From NCBI GenBank assembly GCA_007449985.2, contig VIIQ02000827.1, positions 310,001 to 374,000 of the forward strand: DNA of 64,000 bases, read 5' to 3'. The notes beneath the pieces are model-generated. The model saw only the letters and a program-made list of their open reading frames with translations. It ran no database searches and had not been told where the DNA came from. Position numbers and translations under genes: made by a program. The DNA comes from Desmodesmus armatus. Its lineage: Eukaryota > Chlorophyta > Chlorophyceae > Sphaeropleales > Scenedesmaceae. Positions 11,193 to 23,200 of this stretch are shown one piece after another. The stretch's first letter is position 1. Every line of letters begins with the position of its first letter.

Positions 11193-12931
11193 GCTGCAGC
11201 AGCAGAGGACACCCCTGTTGAGCCTCAAAGCAGCAGTGAGGAGGAGGTTGTGTTGGTGGGTGAGATGCCATCTGTGCCAACAGCAAACAGGCAGCGGCAG
11301 CAGCAGCAGCAGCTAAGGCAGCCGCCACTGGTCCAGCCTGCAGTAGCCGGCACACCAGCAGCTGCAGCAGCAGCAGCTCGACCAGCTGCTGCTGCTGCTG
11401 CTGCTGGGTTTGACTCAGACACTGACCTGTCAGAAGATGACTGTGACCTTTTGGCAGACTCACCAGCAACAGCAGCAGGCACAGCTGGGCGCCCCAGCGT
11501 GCAGTTTGCTGCTGACATGGACTTTGATGCTGCCCTGGATGCTGCCACAGAGCAGTACCTCAAGTCTGCTGCTTCTAGGAAGCAGCAGCAGCGGCTGGGC
11601 AAGCGTCACCGGGTGACGCAACAGCAGCAGCGGCAGCAGCAGGGCAGTGATGATGCTGGTGGGTTGGGTGGCGAGGGTTGGGCATGGACTGGGATGTGTT
11701 GGGGGCTGAGCTTGAGGCCGATGCAAAGGCTGGCAGCCCACCAGCTGCTGCTGCTGCTGCAGCAGGTTTGGTTCATGCTGCTGCTGCCGGCGCTGCCGCA
11801 AGTGCTGCTGCCGGTGTTACGGCATCAGCGGCAGGACCCTCAATAGGTTCTGCTGGTGGGGCGCTTGGCACAGCAGCACCTCCTGCTGTGGCAGGCAAAC
11901 CCAGCAGGCTGCAGCAATGCACACCAGCCACACAGGGAGCAGCACTGCACAGCAGTACTGTTGCTGCTGCTGCTGGCTATGGCTCAACGGCAGCTTCAGC
12001 AGCAGCAGCAGCGGGTGCTGGCGGTGGCTCAGGTGGGAGCTCCAAGCGCAGTTTGTCTCTGTCACGCAGGCGAGCAGAGGTGCTGATGGCCTCAACACAG
12101 CGCAGCACACAGCAGCAGCAGCAGCAGCAGCAAGAGGATTCTGGAGGGACGCAGCAGCCCTGTGTGGATCACCAGCAGCAGGAGCAGACGGCACCAGGGG
12201 CCGTGAGCGCCCAACAGCAGCAGCAGCAGCATCAGGAAGCCAAAGGGATACCTGATGCCGATTGTGCCTTCACACCTCCACTGGAGTCTATAGAGTCACC
12301 TCAGAGCTTGCAGCCAGCGGGGCAGCACCTGCAGCAGCAGCAGCCAGCTGCTGCCACAGCGCATGTGCGAGGAACTGCCATGAACCTGTCAAATCCAGCA
12401 GTGGCCTCTGTCACTGCTGCTGCTGCTGCTGCCAGCACAGGTTGTGTGACCCCAGCATCGACAATACTTGCACCTGGCCGCAGCAGGCTGTCGGCTGGGC
12501 CAGGTCTGTTGGGCCAGGTGTCAGGGGGTGGGCCAGGTGTGGGCCAGGGTTCAGCAGGTGGGGCCAGGCAGGGCTCAGGGGGTGGCGGCAGTGGTGGCAG
12601 CAGCAGCACAGGGTCAAGACGGGCTGCGTTGCAGCTGCAGCCAACAGACCCGCTCAGAAACAGGCGGTCCTCTGCTGCTGCTGTTGCTGACAGTGGCGGT
12701 GGTGGTGTCACAGCCATGCCTGCAGCAGCAGCGGCGGCAGCGGCAGCAACAGATCATGGTTGGGTGGGGGCAGCAGCAGCGGCAGCAGGTGGTGCAGGGG
12801 GTGTAGGGGGTGTAGGTGGAGCTGCAGCAGGGGTGCGGAGTATCTATGGGGACCTGCTGCACAACCTGGGGCTAGGCAGCAGCAGCGATGAGGAAGACGA
12901 TTTTGGTGCTGGACCACCACCACCAGCAGCG

Positions 12932-12976
<45 letters not shown>

Positions 12977-13575
12977 ACACGATTGGGTCCTGCAGCTGCC
13001 GCTGCTGCTGCAGCTGCAGCTGCAGTTGTCCAACCTGTACGAGCTGCAGCTCCAGATGTTGCTGCTGCTGCTGCTGCTTATGTGCCGCCAGCTGTCAATG
13101 GCAGTAGCAGGCTTACAGCTGCCAGCAAGGGAGGCAGTGGGGGAGTGGCTGGAGGCAGCGGCGGTGGTGGCAGTGGTGGTGGCAGCAGCAGCAGGGCTGG
13201 ACATCCAGGGCGATCTGGCAGCAGTGGCAGCAGCAAAGCAGGGGGGCGGAAGGTGCCTGCGGGTGACATCAGGTCCCTCCTGGCTCGTCAGCAGGAGTTT
13301 GTGCAGGCAGGGGCACTGACTGTCAGAGGGGGCTCTGGCGGTGGGGGCAGCGGGGGCAGGACTGCAGGGGGTTGTCTGCAGGCAACAGCAGCGGTGGCGG
13401 TGTCGGGCAAGTAGGGCAGGGCGGGGTTAGTAGGGTAGGCAGCAGGGTAGGGGTAGCGGGGGGAGGGGTTGGTGCGGCAGGGGGTGCTGCTGTGAAGCAG
13501 TCTGTGGTGTTGACCATAGACAGTGATGAAGAGCTGGGGGCAGATATGGAGAAGCTAGACCAGGCGGTGTGGTGA
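8434..13575 (+). CDS. RMI1: RMI1-like protein (RecQ-mediated genome instability 1) with giant low-complexity tail
   Basis: Exons 8434-8682, 8936-9018, 9256-9308, 9708-9859 and from 10248 join in phase. The first ~180 residues carry the RMI1 N-terminal/OB-fold pattern: LPQNVKG, FLLQVDEVVNI, LKLQLTDG, VAMEYRHIPCL, then GTKLLLVNPAVRRG and LLLQKENVVLLGG. RMI1 partners TOP3 and RecQ helicase in dissolving double Holliday junctions. The tail is Gln-, Ala-, Ser- and Gly-rich with acidic patches. The frame shifts near 11659-11762, explained either by a 104 nt GTGGGT...CTGCAG intron in correct phase or by an indel. It shifts again at 13411-13445, after which the chain ends SVVLTIDSDEELG and TGA. With both joins the protein is about 1,241 residues, roughly twice a typical RMI1. 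The C-terminal OB domain known in animals and plants was not recognised. Confidence 0.75.
10392..10517 (+). repeat. 63 bp tandem duplication inside RMI1
   Basis: Two adjacent copies beginning at 10392 and 10455 share CAAGGCCAGGGCCAGGGGCA followed by GCCGGCACCA and a CAG/CAA run. Each encodes GQGQGQPAP plus poly-Gln. The unit is a multiple of three and keeps the frame. Mixed CAG and CAA codons interrupt the pure repeat. Confidence 0.85.
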
Positions 13576-14282
13576 TTTGGTAGGCACAGCTGCAGGCTTG
13601 ACCGACCTGGTTTAGTCGTTATTGTTGTTGATGGGACCGCTGGTTGTGTTTTGCAGCATGGAAGAGTAGATTGCAAGGGTGCTGCTTTCATTAAATGAGT
13701 CTAGTGCTGGAACCTGCACTGCATCGCTGCTTGTGCTGCTGGTGCAGCACTGCCTGCATTATTGCAGTGCACACCCCAAGCAGCAATCCTACTAGGTCAA
13801 CACTCTGCTGCGTCAGCTGTTCTGCCAACCTGTCTAACCGCAAGGGCGCTGTGGGACACAACATCGAACTAGTATGTTTTAATTCCACCCAGAGATACCT
13901 TCTTCCTGCAAATGAAGCTCATACCTCGACTGTGTGAAGCCAAGAGATCTGTTGGTGAGTTTTCAAATGCTTAGTCATGCTTAGTCATCCGTTGATTGAA
14001 CCAGCGGAACATCAAGTGTTGGAGCATACGTGGCTGCAATGTTTGGCAATAGTTGCGGCGATTCACATGGTTTGATCATCGCTGTCGTGCGCCAGACCTT
14101 CTCTGCTGGGTGATCCAGGTCCAATCCAAGGCAGTAGTAGGGCCAATCAACGTCAAGCAAGCGCCAGGAGACTGCCTTTCTCTGGCGCGTCCTTTCCCAG
14201 TATCGTATTCAAGGCGCAGATTCAGAGAGGCACTCCACTTTCAGAACCAGCATCAAGGGCCCCCCTGACTTGCAGTGTCAGC
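13576..14282. other. Intergenic: RMI1 3' UTR and upstream region of the ubiquitin-fold gene
   Basis: No coding frame of note. Both neighbours read left to right, so the first part is the RMI1 3' UTR and the last part the promoter and 5' UTR of the next gene. A short direct duplication, TGCTTAGTCATG/TGCTTAGTCATC, lies near 13970-13990. No TGTAA was seen here. Confidence 0.5.
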
Positions 14283-17277
14283 ATGCTGTCATCTGTCCTA
14301 GACCATACGCTAGCAGGAGCTTTTCTGAAGGCTGGCTGTGCAAAGCTGGGACTGCCTGATGCAGCTGCGGTGGAGCTGATACGGTTCCTGCTGGTGAAGC
14401 GGTTCCATGACTCCCTCGGGGTGGCATCACGGCCCAGGCAGATGTGCCCAGGGGTCCAGCTGGAGCGACTCTGGCACTGGATGCTGCTAAGGACCAAGGT
14501 AGGTTTTATTCGAGTTCTGTGGACCAAATTAACTTTGGGTGCTGCCTGTAGGGCACAGACCTGTGTACAAGGTACCCTTCAGATCAGGAGCCCCTGAAGT
14601 TGTGCCCCTTTGAATACGTGCACCCAGCCAGGGGGAAGCATACTGCCCGGAAGCAGGGCAGCGCATACAGCTGTGCTGGTCTCGTGGTGATGCTGACAGT
14701 GCATATGAAGACACACACACATCAAGTCACACCCAGATGATCAAGCACTGTCAGGGCCGGTCTAGCTGTGCACGAGCTGTCTCGACCTGTGCTGAGCAGC
14801 TGTAATGTGCAAAATCAGGCCAGCACTTTGCCACAAGCGAAGCAGCATATTAGTTAACCATGCATAGCTTTAACACTAGCCACACTGCGCTGCTGGTGTG
14901 TGCTGGTATTGTGCTGTCCTGCACAGGCGTCAACAGCAGTGCATGAGCTGGTTGGTGGAGTGGTGGACCATGAGCCATCAGACGAGCAGGAGTCGAGTGA
15001 AACTGCGCTGATGCTGCAGAAGCTGTACAGCATGAACCTCATGGCTTACGAGGGCTGGGACCCTAACATGGAGCTGTGGGAGGTGAGGAGGACTGCTGAG
15101 GATGGGCGGTGTATTTATGGGGGATTCATAGTGGCTGAAGAGTAAGAGGTATGAGAATTGTTGGTGTGAAAGGGTTTGGTTTGAGAAAGAGGGGAACTAG
15201 GGCTGTACCCTCAGCATATATGGGTAGTGGCTTGGCAGGCGTCTCCAGTCATGGGCATAGGCTTGTCGTGCCCTTGATGGCACATGTGTTGGCTCTTCAA
15301 ACACAGCAGCGCACACCTCCAAAGTGTGCTTACCTTGTAGTGCTGTGGCAGTAGGCAGACACCAGGGATAATGACAAGCGACGCTACCATGCAGACTGCT
15401 CGCGATCTGTGAGAGCAGCAATGGGCCCTACAGGGAGAGGGTCAAGTGCATGTGTGCAAGCATACTGCAACCTGCCGTACAGTGGCAGTGCCTTCAAACT
15501 AAGCACATGACATATGCCCTGCTGTCACTCCTGCTGCTGCAGGAGCCAGGCAGGTTGATGTCAGGCATCTATGTTCGTGAGCCAGACAGCCCCAAGGCGC
15601 CTGAGCTGTACGTCACAGCAGCAGTCACGGAGCAGCAGTACCAGCAGGTACACACCCCTCCCCACCACACCTGGAGCACCAGCCGTATGCTATAGCAATA
15701 ATATCATAGCCATGCAGGACAGGTGTTGTGACTTGCGTGCAGTGTTGCAGCGGCTTTGTTTTGGAGTGACTCAACACCGAGCGGAACAGGCACCGGCAGC
15801 TGTGGTCTGTGAGTGACCCTGGCCATGCTCAAGTTACCTTTCTGCAATGCGGTCAGCTCACATAATGGCATGTCGTTTCTTCCACTGTTTTGTGTCCTCC
15901 GCTGTTGTTGGTCCTGCAGCTTTTGGAGGACATGCGTGTGCTGTACCAAGGCCACAGCCGCATGAATGGGTGGCAGGGTCCCACAGCAGCTGGCTTGCCA
16001 CACATACCAGCAGAAACAGACCCCACAACAGCATCAGTCCTGAATTATACCTCAGCAGCAGCACTCTCCACGGCAACATCAGCAGCGCTGTCTATGCAGC
16101 CATCGCAGCACAGCTGGCAGGTGTCTGTGTGGGCGGAAGGCAGGAGGGATGCACCGGGGCAGTGGTACAGGTGAGGTCTCCTGCTGGGATTCCTACTCCT
16201 GAGATGACTAATCTGGTTCAGCTTCTGCCATGCAGGCAGGGAGTGATGCGCTTTCTGAGTCTCTTGTCACATAAATAATGTCATATGACTAATGGCTTCT
16301 GCCTCAATCATATACATGTTGGGGTTGCCAGTTACTATCTGCCTGGGCTGCCGTAAGGTTCTGGCTGCCTGATCGGCGGTTCACCTGCTGAATCCTTTGC
16401 TTTGACTGTCGCTGTGCAACAGGGTTACAGCAACTGACAGCATGACTGTGCGGCTGCTGAAGCGGGAGCTACTGCGGCAGGGCTTGGGCAGCAGCAGCGG
16501 CACAGATGGCAGCGGCAGCAGCAGCAGCAGTGACTACAGGCCGTCTCTGTCATCTATGAGCATCTTTCAGCACAGGATTGAACTACAGGTAGGGAGGGAG
16601 GTAGGGAGTGCTAGGTAGCGCAGGTCTTGTGGTGTGGCACGTTGTCCAAGTTGTGCAACGATGGTCTGGGCGCAGAGCTGCAGTGTTTGGATGATTTGTG
16701 CAGTCTCTGGCACTGTCTGCCTTTATTGCAGCACTCCTGCAAAATCTGTACTTCTAGCTGGCTTGAGGGTTGAAGCGTGCAGCCGCTGTTCGTCAAACGC
16801 AGAGCAGATCCGTGCGCGGATTGCCCATGTGACATGCTCTCTATCATGGGTGGTTGAGCTTCCCGCCACACGGATGCCATTTCCACACCAGCAGTATACG
16901 CGATGTACATAACTCAGCGCAACTTGTTGTCATGCATATCCACCTTCCTGCAGGACCACTTGCTGCTGCCAGACACACCAGGCACCATGCTGCGTGTGCT
17001 GCTGCCAGGCCAGGAGCCGCCCAGCCAGTACTTCACCTACACGCTTACTATCAAAACCCTCAGTGGCCTCCAGAGCGAGATCACGGAATGCGGGCCGTGG
17101 TCATTCGTCGGGGAGTTCCGCGTGTTTGCTGCTGCGTGCCTCGACACGACTCCGGACAAGCTGCGGCTGATTTTCGCTGGGAAGCAGCTGACGGATGAAG
17201 TGAAGCTGGAGGACTATAACATCCAGAAGGAGTCCACCATCTCTTGTGTGCTCAAGGTCCCACCGCGCAGCCACTGA
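14283..17277 (+). CDS. Protein with C-terminal ubiquitin-like fold and GRDP-like N-terminal region
   Basis: Exons 14283-14498, 14927-15082, 15543-15647, 15920-16170, 16423-16588 and 16954-17277 join in phase to about 405 residues. The last ~70 residues match the ubiquitin fold: [15 protein letters not shown], then [20 protein letters not shown] and IQKEST, very close to ubiquitin itself. The chain ends VLKVPPRSH instead of LRLRGG, so it cannot be processed or conjugated like ubiquitin and should act as a built-in docking domain. The N-terminal part ([47 protein letters not shown]) resembles algal and plant glycine-rich-domain/DUF1399-type proteins (roughly WH-LDT...IDH-P); that resemblance is from memory. 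An alternative exon 2 ends at 15141 (GTAAGA) joined to 15554. Function unknown. Confidence 0.65.
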
Positions 17278-20200
17278 GCTGGCACTTTACAGGGTTGTGT
17301 GGTCGAAAGCTTGCCGTGCAGCATGGTGTTTGGTCAAGGCGGTGTGTTGGGGGCCTTTTTCTTGCAGCTGGGCTTTTCTTGCAGCGGGGCTTTTCTTGCA
17401 GCATGCAGTGTGCTACCAGCGCCTCAGCAGTATGATTTGCTGTCTGGTGGTACCACCACCGGTGGGTCAACTTGTCACACCAAGGGTTTTAAATAGTTTT
17501 GAACCTGAGCACACTCTCAATATGTGGCCTGTTGCAGCTTGTCAGCATGATGGCTGGCTGGCTGGCCTGGCATAGGCAGGGGACCCCTTATCAGACATCA
17601 GAGTTGATCTGACGGTGTTTCACTGCTGGCAGCCACTGCCCATTCAATCGCATGCTCGTCATGCAGCTTAGTGTTTGAAATGTTTGAGTCTGCAGCTTGT
17701 GCTTTGATCTCAACCTCTGGAAGCCCTGGTAGCTACTGAAGTGGTTGGGCCGCAGGTTTGAGCCCTTGGCAGCGTGTGGTGGGTGTACAGAGCCTGCGCT
17801 GTCTTAACAGTAAACTGAGCTTTCTGATGTGCGCGATGTTTGTTTTGGAGTGTATCAGTTTTGCCAGACATACATTGGCTTGTGTGTGGGTGCTGTTTGG
17901 AGTAGCCACAAGTGTCAGGACTTCTCATTCATGCTGCAGGAGCGATCTGCCGAAATTCGAACCAACAGCAACCAAGTATCTGGCCCATCATGATGTTGCC
18001 GCCAAAAGCAGGCGATCCTTTTGTTCTTTTGGACACCACGCCAACCTCTTGATCATGGTGAATCGTTTTAAAAGGTGTGCAGCGACAGCAACCCTGCATC
18101 TGCTCAGGTGCCCACCGCACAGATGGGATGCTGTTGCCGCAAGCTGCATGCCATGTCTCATTTTTTGTCCGATGGACAAAAGCCAACATGCATGGTGCAC
18201 GCATGGTACACCATGCAGCAGTAAGAAAAGTGGGTGCACACCACACATGGATACAGCAGCGCTAGCCATCTTCAAGTGCCTGGCCACAAGTGGCCCGCAG
18301 GACACAGGACCTGCCAGGCTTGCTCACAGTGCTCATGAGCAAGCCATACCATGCAGTGGTGCACAGGCACGGATGAGGGGGTCACAGTGTGCTAGAGACT
18401 GCAGGCAGATTAGCTGGCCGCTGTCCCTACGTAGGGAGCAGTAAACTGCTCGAACAGTCGCGTGCTGTGTCCTACAAACAAAAAAACCGGGCTGATTGGT
18501 GCTAGCTGCATACTACCCAGTAGTACTACTGCTAGCTGACTACTCTGAAGTGGGGGGTGAAATATGCAAATGGCAGAGCAAAGCGTCAAAGTTGCACACA
18601 CACTGTGCTTGTGACAACCCTGCCGACTGCTTCAGGCTCACAAGCCTCTTCTGCAACAGCCGCACAGGAAACACAGAGTCCATAGCCTATACACACACCA
18701 GTCAACTGTCAGCCGTAGCTGCGCAGCCCAATCGCACCTACTTGTGCTGCGTGTGTTGTACCGATAAGTACACACCCTATGGGACTAGTTCAAACACACA
18801 AGCATTTTTCCTAAAAAGCCTCAGGCTAAGGACCTGGGGGTAAAAGGCATTGACCGGCACACCACAAGGAAGCACCCACTGCACACACCACAGCACCTAC
18901 AACAGGACTCCAAAAGACGTCGTGCTCCCGGCATGCGTGTGCCGCACACCCGGGAATAGCACGCGCTGCCAAAGCAAGTCTTGAATCCTGCACGATGAGC
19001 CTTACACAACAAGTAGGGGTTGCATTACGCCATACACATACACTTTGACACTACTACATGCTGCACACTACCCTGGGACACTCACACTACCTAGCGCACT
19101 CCGCAGTACCCCTGCGCACTTGACCCAATATACAACGCACTGCGCCTTGCACAACACCTACCCATCCAGACCGTGCTGAGTAGAAACTAGCGACACACAA
19201 AGCAAACACAACCATGAGCAACCGTAACAGCGCCAACCACCTCTTGGGAGGGCACAAACAACACTGGCTCCCCTCCCTTGGCAAGGTGGCGTGGCATGTA
19301 CACAAACAAGGCGATCGATCTTCGCGCTCTGCATGTGTTTCTGCCTGACAGTACAGAGCTTAGGTGACTGCTGCAGCACCTGAACGTACAGCAAGGAACT
19401 CTACCTGGGCCGCCTTGCGGCGCAACCATAACACAAGCACTCCTTGTGCATGCCTGGTCCGCGACAGCGTGTGGCTGTTCAACGCAAGGAACGCCTCGTG
19501 CCTTGGCTTGACAGCAGCCAAACTAAGGAGTGCACGAGTGCCAAGAGAAGGTTTGCACCAAAGACAGAACACACACAGACCCCGGGGCGGGTGCACACCC
19601 CAGTGCAGCAAACCGCTGACCCTTGTGCAGTTGTGTGCAACTGCACGGGCTGGCAGAGTGACAACAGCTGCTAACTGTGATACACGCAAAGCAGCACTTC
19701 TGTACTGCGTGACAGCAGCAGACCCTGCTTCCAAGCACCACCCGAAGGGCACAAGAGAGGGCAAACCAACCTGTTGTCTTCAGCTGGAACACACACATGT
19801 GCAGGCATGACAAGAGGCCGCCACACAGCAGCTCAACCACCTCAGGGCCTGCTGGTCAGGCGCTAAAGGAGGTGGTTGGTTGCGCTGCTGGCAACTGCAA
19901 TGAGGCCAAACATCCCAGCTGTGCTGATCACCAAATGGCAAGGATGGCGCCCATCTGCAGCGAGTCCAATGCAGCAACGCTGCTGTGACGCCCCAACTGA
20001 CCATAACAGCCACCACGATTAGGTGATACCATGGCTACCACAAACCGTGTGTATACGTTATCCCCAGCAGTAGCACTGACCCGGTCAGTGCTACTGCTAC
20101 TGCAAAGTGACAGTACACAACCCCTGGGCAGCTGCCCACAACACACAGCGCACCACGCAGGAGTTGTGCTAGGTAGTGTGCCACAGACCTCCATGTTGAT

Positions 20201-20296
20201 TCAGCACGCCCTTTTCACGCAATCTTTCAGCGTGAGCTCCAAGAAGATCCGCAGATCAAGAATCACCTGCCTGCTTCATGCCTGCCTGCGCCTGCA
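17278..20296. other. 3 kb intergenic region between two convergent genes
   Basis: The ubiquitin-fold gene ends from the left and the SnRK2-like kinase ends from the right, so both flanks are 3' UTRs. No exon with recognisable homology was found on either strand. CA-rich and TG-rich segments make many open frames that look like chance. A hairpin at 20067-20097 is listed separately, and an imperfect palindrome (GCTAGCTG...CTGCTAGC) sits near 18498-18538. Confidence 0.45.
20067..20097. other. Perfect 15 bp stem hairpin in the kinase 3' region
   Basis: GCAGTAGCACTGACC at 20067-20081 is followed by one base and its exact reverse complement at 20083-20097. It lies 200 nt beyond the kinase stop codon on the transcribed strand side, so it may be part of the 3' UTR. 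It could be an RNA stem or a small recombination-made palindrome. Confidence 0.7.
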
Positions 20297-23200
20297 TCAG
20301 TTTTGCGTCCGTGCTGCTCGCTGCACGATAGTGCGGATGTCAGCTTCCGTCTGGGCGCACGGCCGGGGCTTGGCAAGGTAGCCGTCATTCATGTTGATCG
20401 CGTTGGGAGGCAGATGCGTCAAAAACCACGGGTCCGACATGATGCCGCTCATCTTTATCCGCTTCTCCGTGTGCGGCTGCAGCATGGCACGCAGCAGCTT
20501 GCAGCACTCCGGCGTGAGGTTGAGCGACGGGGGTATCTGGTAATCTTCCGTCTTCATCTTCTGCAGCATGTCCATCATCTCCTGGCCCAAACCAATGCCC
20601 TCTGTGCTGCTCTGTAGGCAGAAAAGGAAAGCAGACAGTTTATTAGGGAAGCAGCAGCAGCCGGCGGATGGTGAACCAGTGCGACACGGGTACTGTCACA
20701 GGACCAACGCATCACATACCCGAATATACTTTGAAGAAACAAGGAAGCAAGGGGATGGTTGTGTGCGACTGAAGCAGACCTGGCATGTACATGGCACGAG
20801 CCTGGCAAGCGCTGTGTTGACCAGCCGACATCACAGAAGCAGCAAACAGTCACATACAATGCATGTATGCGATGTCCCGGCAGTCTTGCAAAGCAGCGCA
20901 ACTTACGTTGACCTGGAATGGGTACTTGCCCACAAGCATTGTGTACAGCACAATGCCACAACTCCAGATGTCTGCTGCCTTGCCATCATAGCTTTGGCTC
21001 TGCGGCAGCAGCAGTGCAGGCCAAAAACGACATAAATTGTGGTAGTCTGTCATCAACTTGTCCCAACTGGGTGCTTCAGCATCCATGCACGCGTGGGGTC
21101 CCGCCTTGAAGGAAGCGCAGCTGTCTTGGGTATAAGCGATGGTCACATGCCAGCACAATCAGCTCCATGCAAGCAAACATGCAGGCCACAGGGAGGTGAT
21201 TTGTATACAACGCAGTGCCACGTGCGCCTCTTGTCGGCGAGGCTGTGCCTCAAGCCCCCCCCCCCCCAGCAGTCGGTGTTACTCGGCTGTTGCGAGTGTG
21301 CCCAGCCGATGGGGGTCCCCTCCCCCAAATCCCCCCCCCCCCCCCCACACACACACACCGTCGGAGACGGTGAGGTTCCGCTCTCCCCGGCACCTCCCTC
21401 CCCCCACCATGCCCCCACCACCGCCGAACACAAGCCAGTGTTCCCGCCCCGCACCTGCAGGACCTCTGGCGCCATGTATGTGAGTGTGCCCACTTTGCTG
21501 CGTGCCACTGATCTGTTGTCATGCTTGCTGTAGCCAAAGTCACAGATCTTCACCAGCGGCCGCGGCAAGCCAGGCGCCATCTGAGGCACGACAAGCAGCC
21601 AGCACACACACGCAGCACAAATGATGAGTCTGACTGACTACTAAAACTACTAAAACTTCCACCACCTTAATGGCTGACTGCCAACCAAGCTACACTGCCC
21701 ATCCTGCAACAGCAGCTTGTGAGGGTTGAACACGAGAAGACACAAATTACCAGTTCCAAGAGCGCAGAAGCAGCAGACAGCTTTTCAAACATTTGCTACA
21801 ACAAAAATGTGCTGGGGCCCTCACCGCCAGCAGTGTATTCTCCAGCTTGATGTCCCTGTTGGCCACTCCCTTCTTGTGGCAGTAGTCCACGGCCAGGATC
21901 AGCTGCTGGAAGAACCACCTGCAGGACGCACACGCACACCACAGCCGCAACACGTCAGCACCAGCCACAGTGCCCTGGGCCTATCTTGCCAGGGCTGGGC
22001 CTGCGCTAGGCCTCTTTACAACCCTCTCACAAGGGCAGGTAGTAGTTGCCTTGTGTTGACGCTGCGTGTCTCCATGGTAAAAGGCATTTCCTGTCAAAGA
22101 CAAGAAAACACTTCTACCATGAAGACGCTTAGCGTCAACACAAGGCAAACACCACCTGCCCTTTATGAAAAGGTGCCTCCTGCTGGGTCGTGTCACATAA
22201 TCAGCCCCAGCCTCCTGTGCTGCCAGATATCCAACGTACAATCCATCGAGGCATGCAAGAGCTGGGCGCCTAGCTGCTTGCACGTGCTGGCAAAACTCAC
22301 CTGGCCAGGGCTTCTGGCAGCTTTGATCGTGCCTGCACGTACTCAAACAAGCTGCCGCCATTGGCGTAGTCCATCACAACATTGATCTGCAGTAGCAGAG
22401 ACATGCAGCACACCACAGCACAGCACATGACGTGACATGGCATGTCACAACATCACGATTCCACACGAGAAACCCGTACTGATGACACATGGCTGTGGCT
22501 GCCAAAGCTATGTATCGCACCATCACTCGGTCAGCCTCAACTGCTTTACTGGTTTTGGCTGTGCTCAAGACGCACAGCTCCAAGGACCCTACTCACGTGT
22601 TCATCTGTGAGGAAGACCTCCCTGAACTGCACCACGTGCGGGTGCCGCAGCTGACTGTGGTTGATGAGTTCACTCTCAACATAGCGCAGCACCAAGTGTG
22701 CCCGCTCCAGCTGCTTGATGGCCACCTGCAGCACCATCGGCAAACACCTTATTCATACGGTGCACCGGCTCTGCAAGGGAGCTGTGCAAGGGAGCTGTGC
22801 AAGGATATGTGGAATGGAGTGTGCAAGTACATGGCCTTGCACCGCTGCTCCTGCTGCTGCTGCCATCGCCAGGTCACCACCAGCTTGTGGCAAGCGTCCA
22901 GGCCAGCTGGGGCGAAGGACCAACGGATTGAGGTGGATCAAGCTGTGCTCAGGCATGACAGGTATGCTTGCTGCATGCTGCAAGGGGTCTCAGCTGGTGT
23001 GCTTGCCTGCTCATTGGTGCGGACGTTCCTACACAGCAGCACCTGCCCAAAGGATCCTGTGCCTATGTCCTGCATGTAGCAGCGACATGTTGACAGGGTC
23101 AATGACGTGCACGCAGAAGCCAGCTCACAGCCCAGACACTTGGTGCCGCACGACGCTATCAGAGTACTGTCAGCCGGTGCATGTGCAGCAGCGAGGACCT

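Noticed and set aside
17935..17965. Second T-loop-like string (GGTTCGAAT, minus strand)
   Set aside because: The flanking bases do not form the T stem and no cloverleaf can be drawn.
21243..21360. Long C runs and CA repeat inside the kinase gene as a possible regulatory element
   Set aside because: Located in an intron and of simple sequence; homopolymer length may also be an assembly effect.
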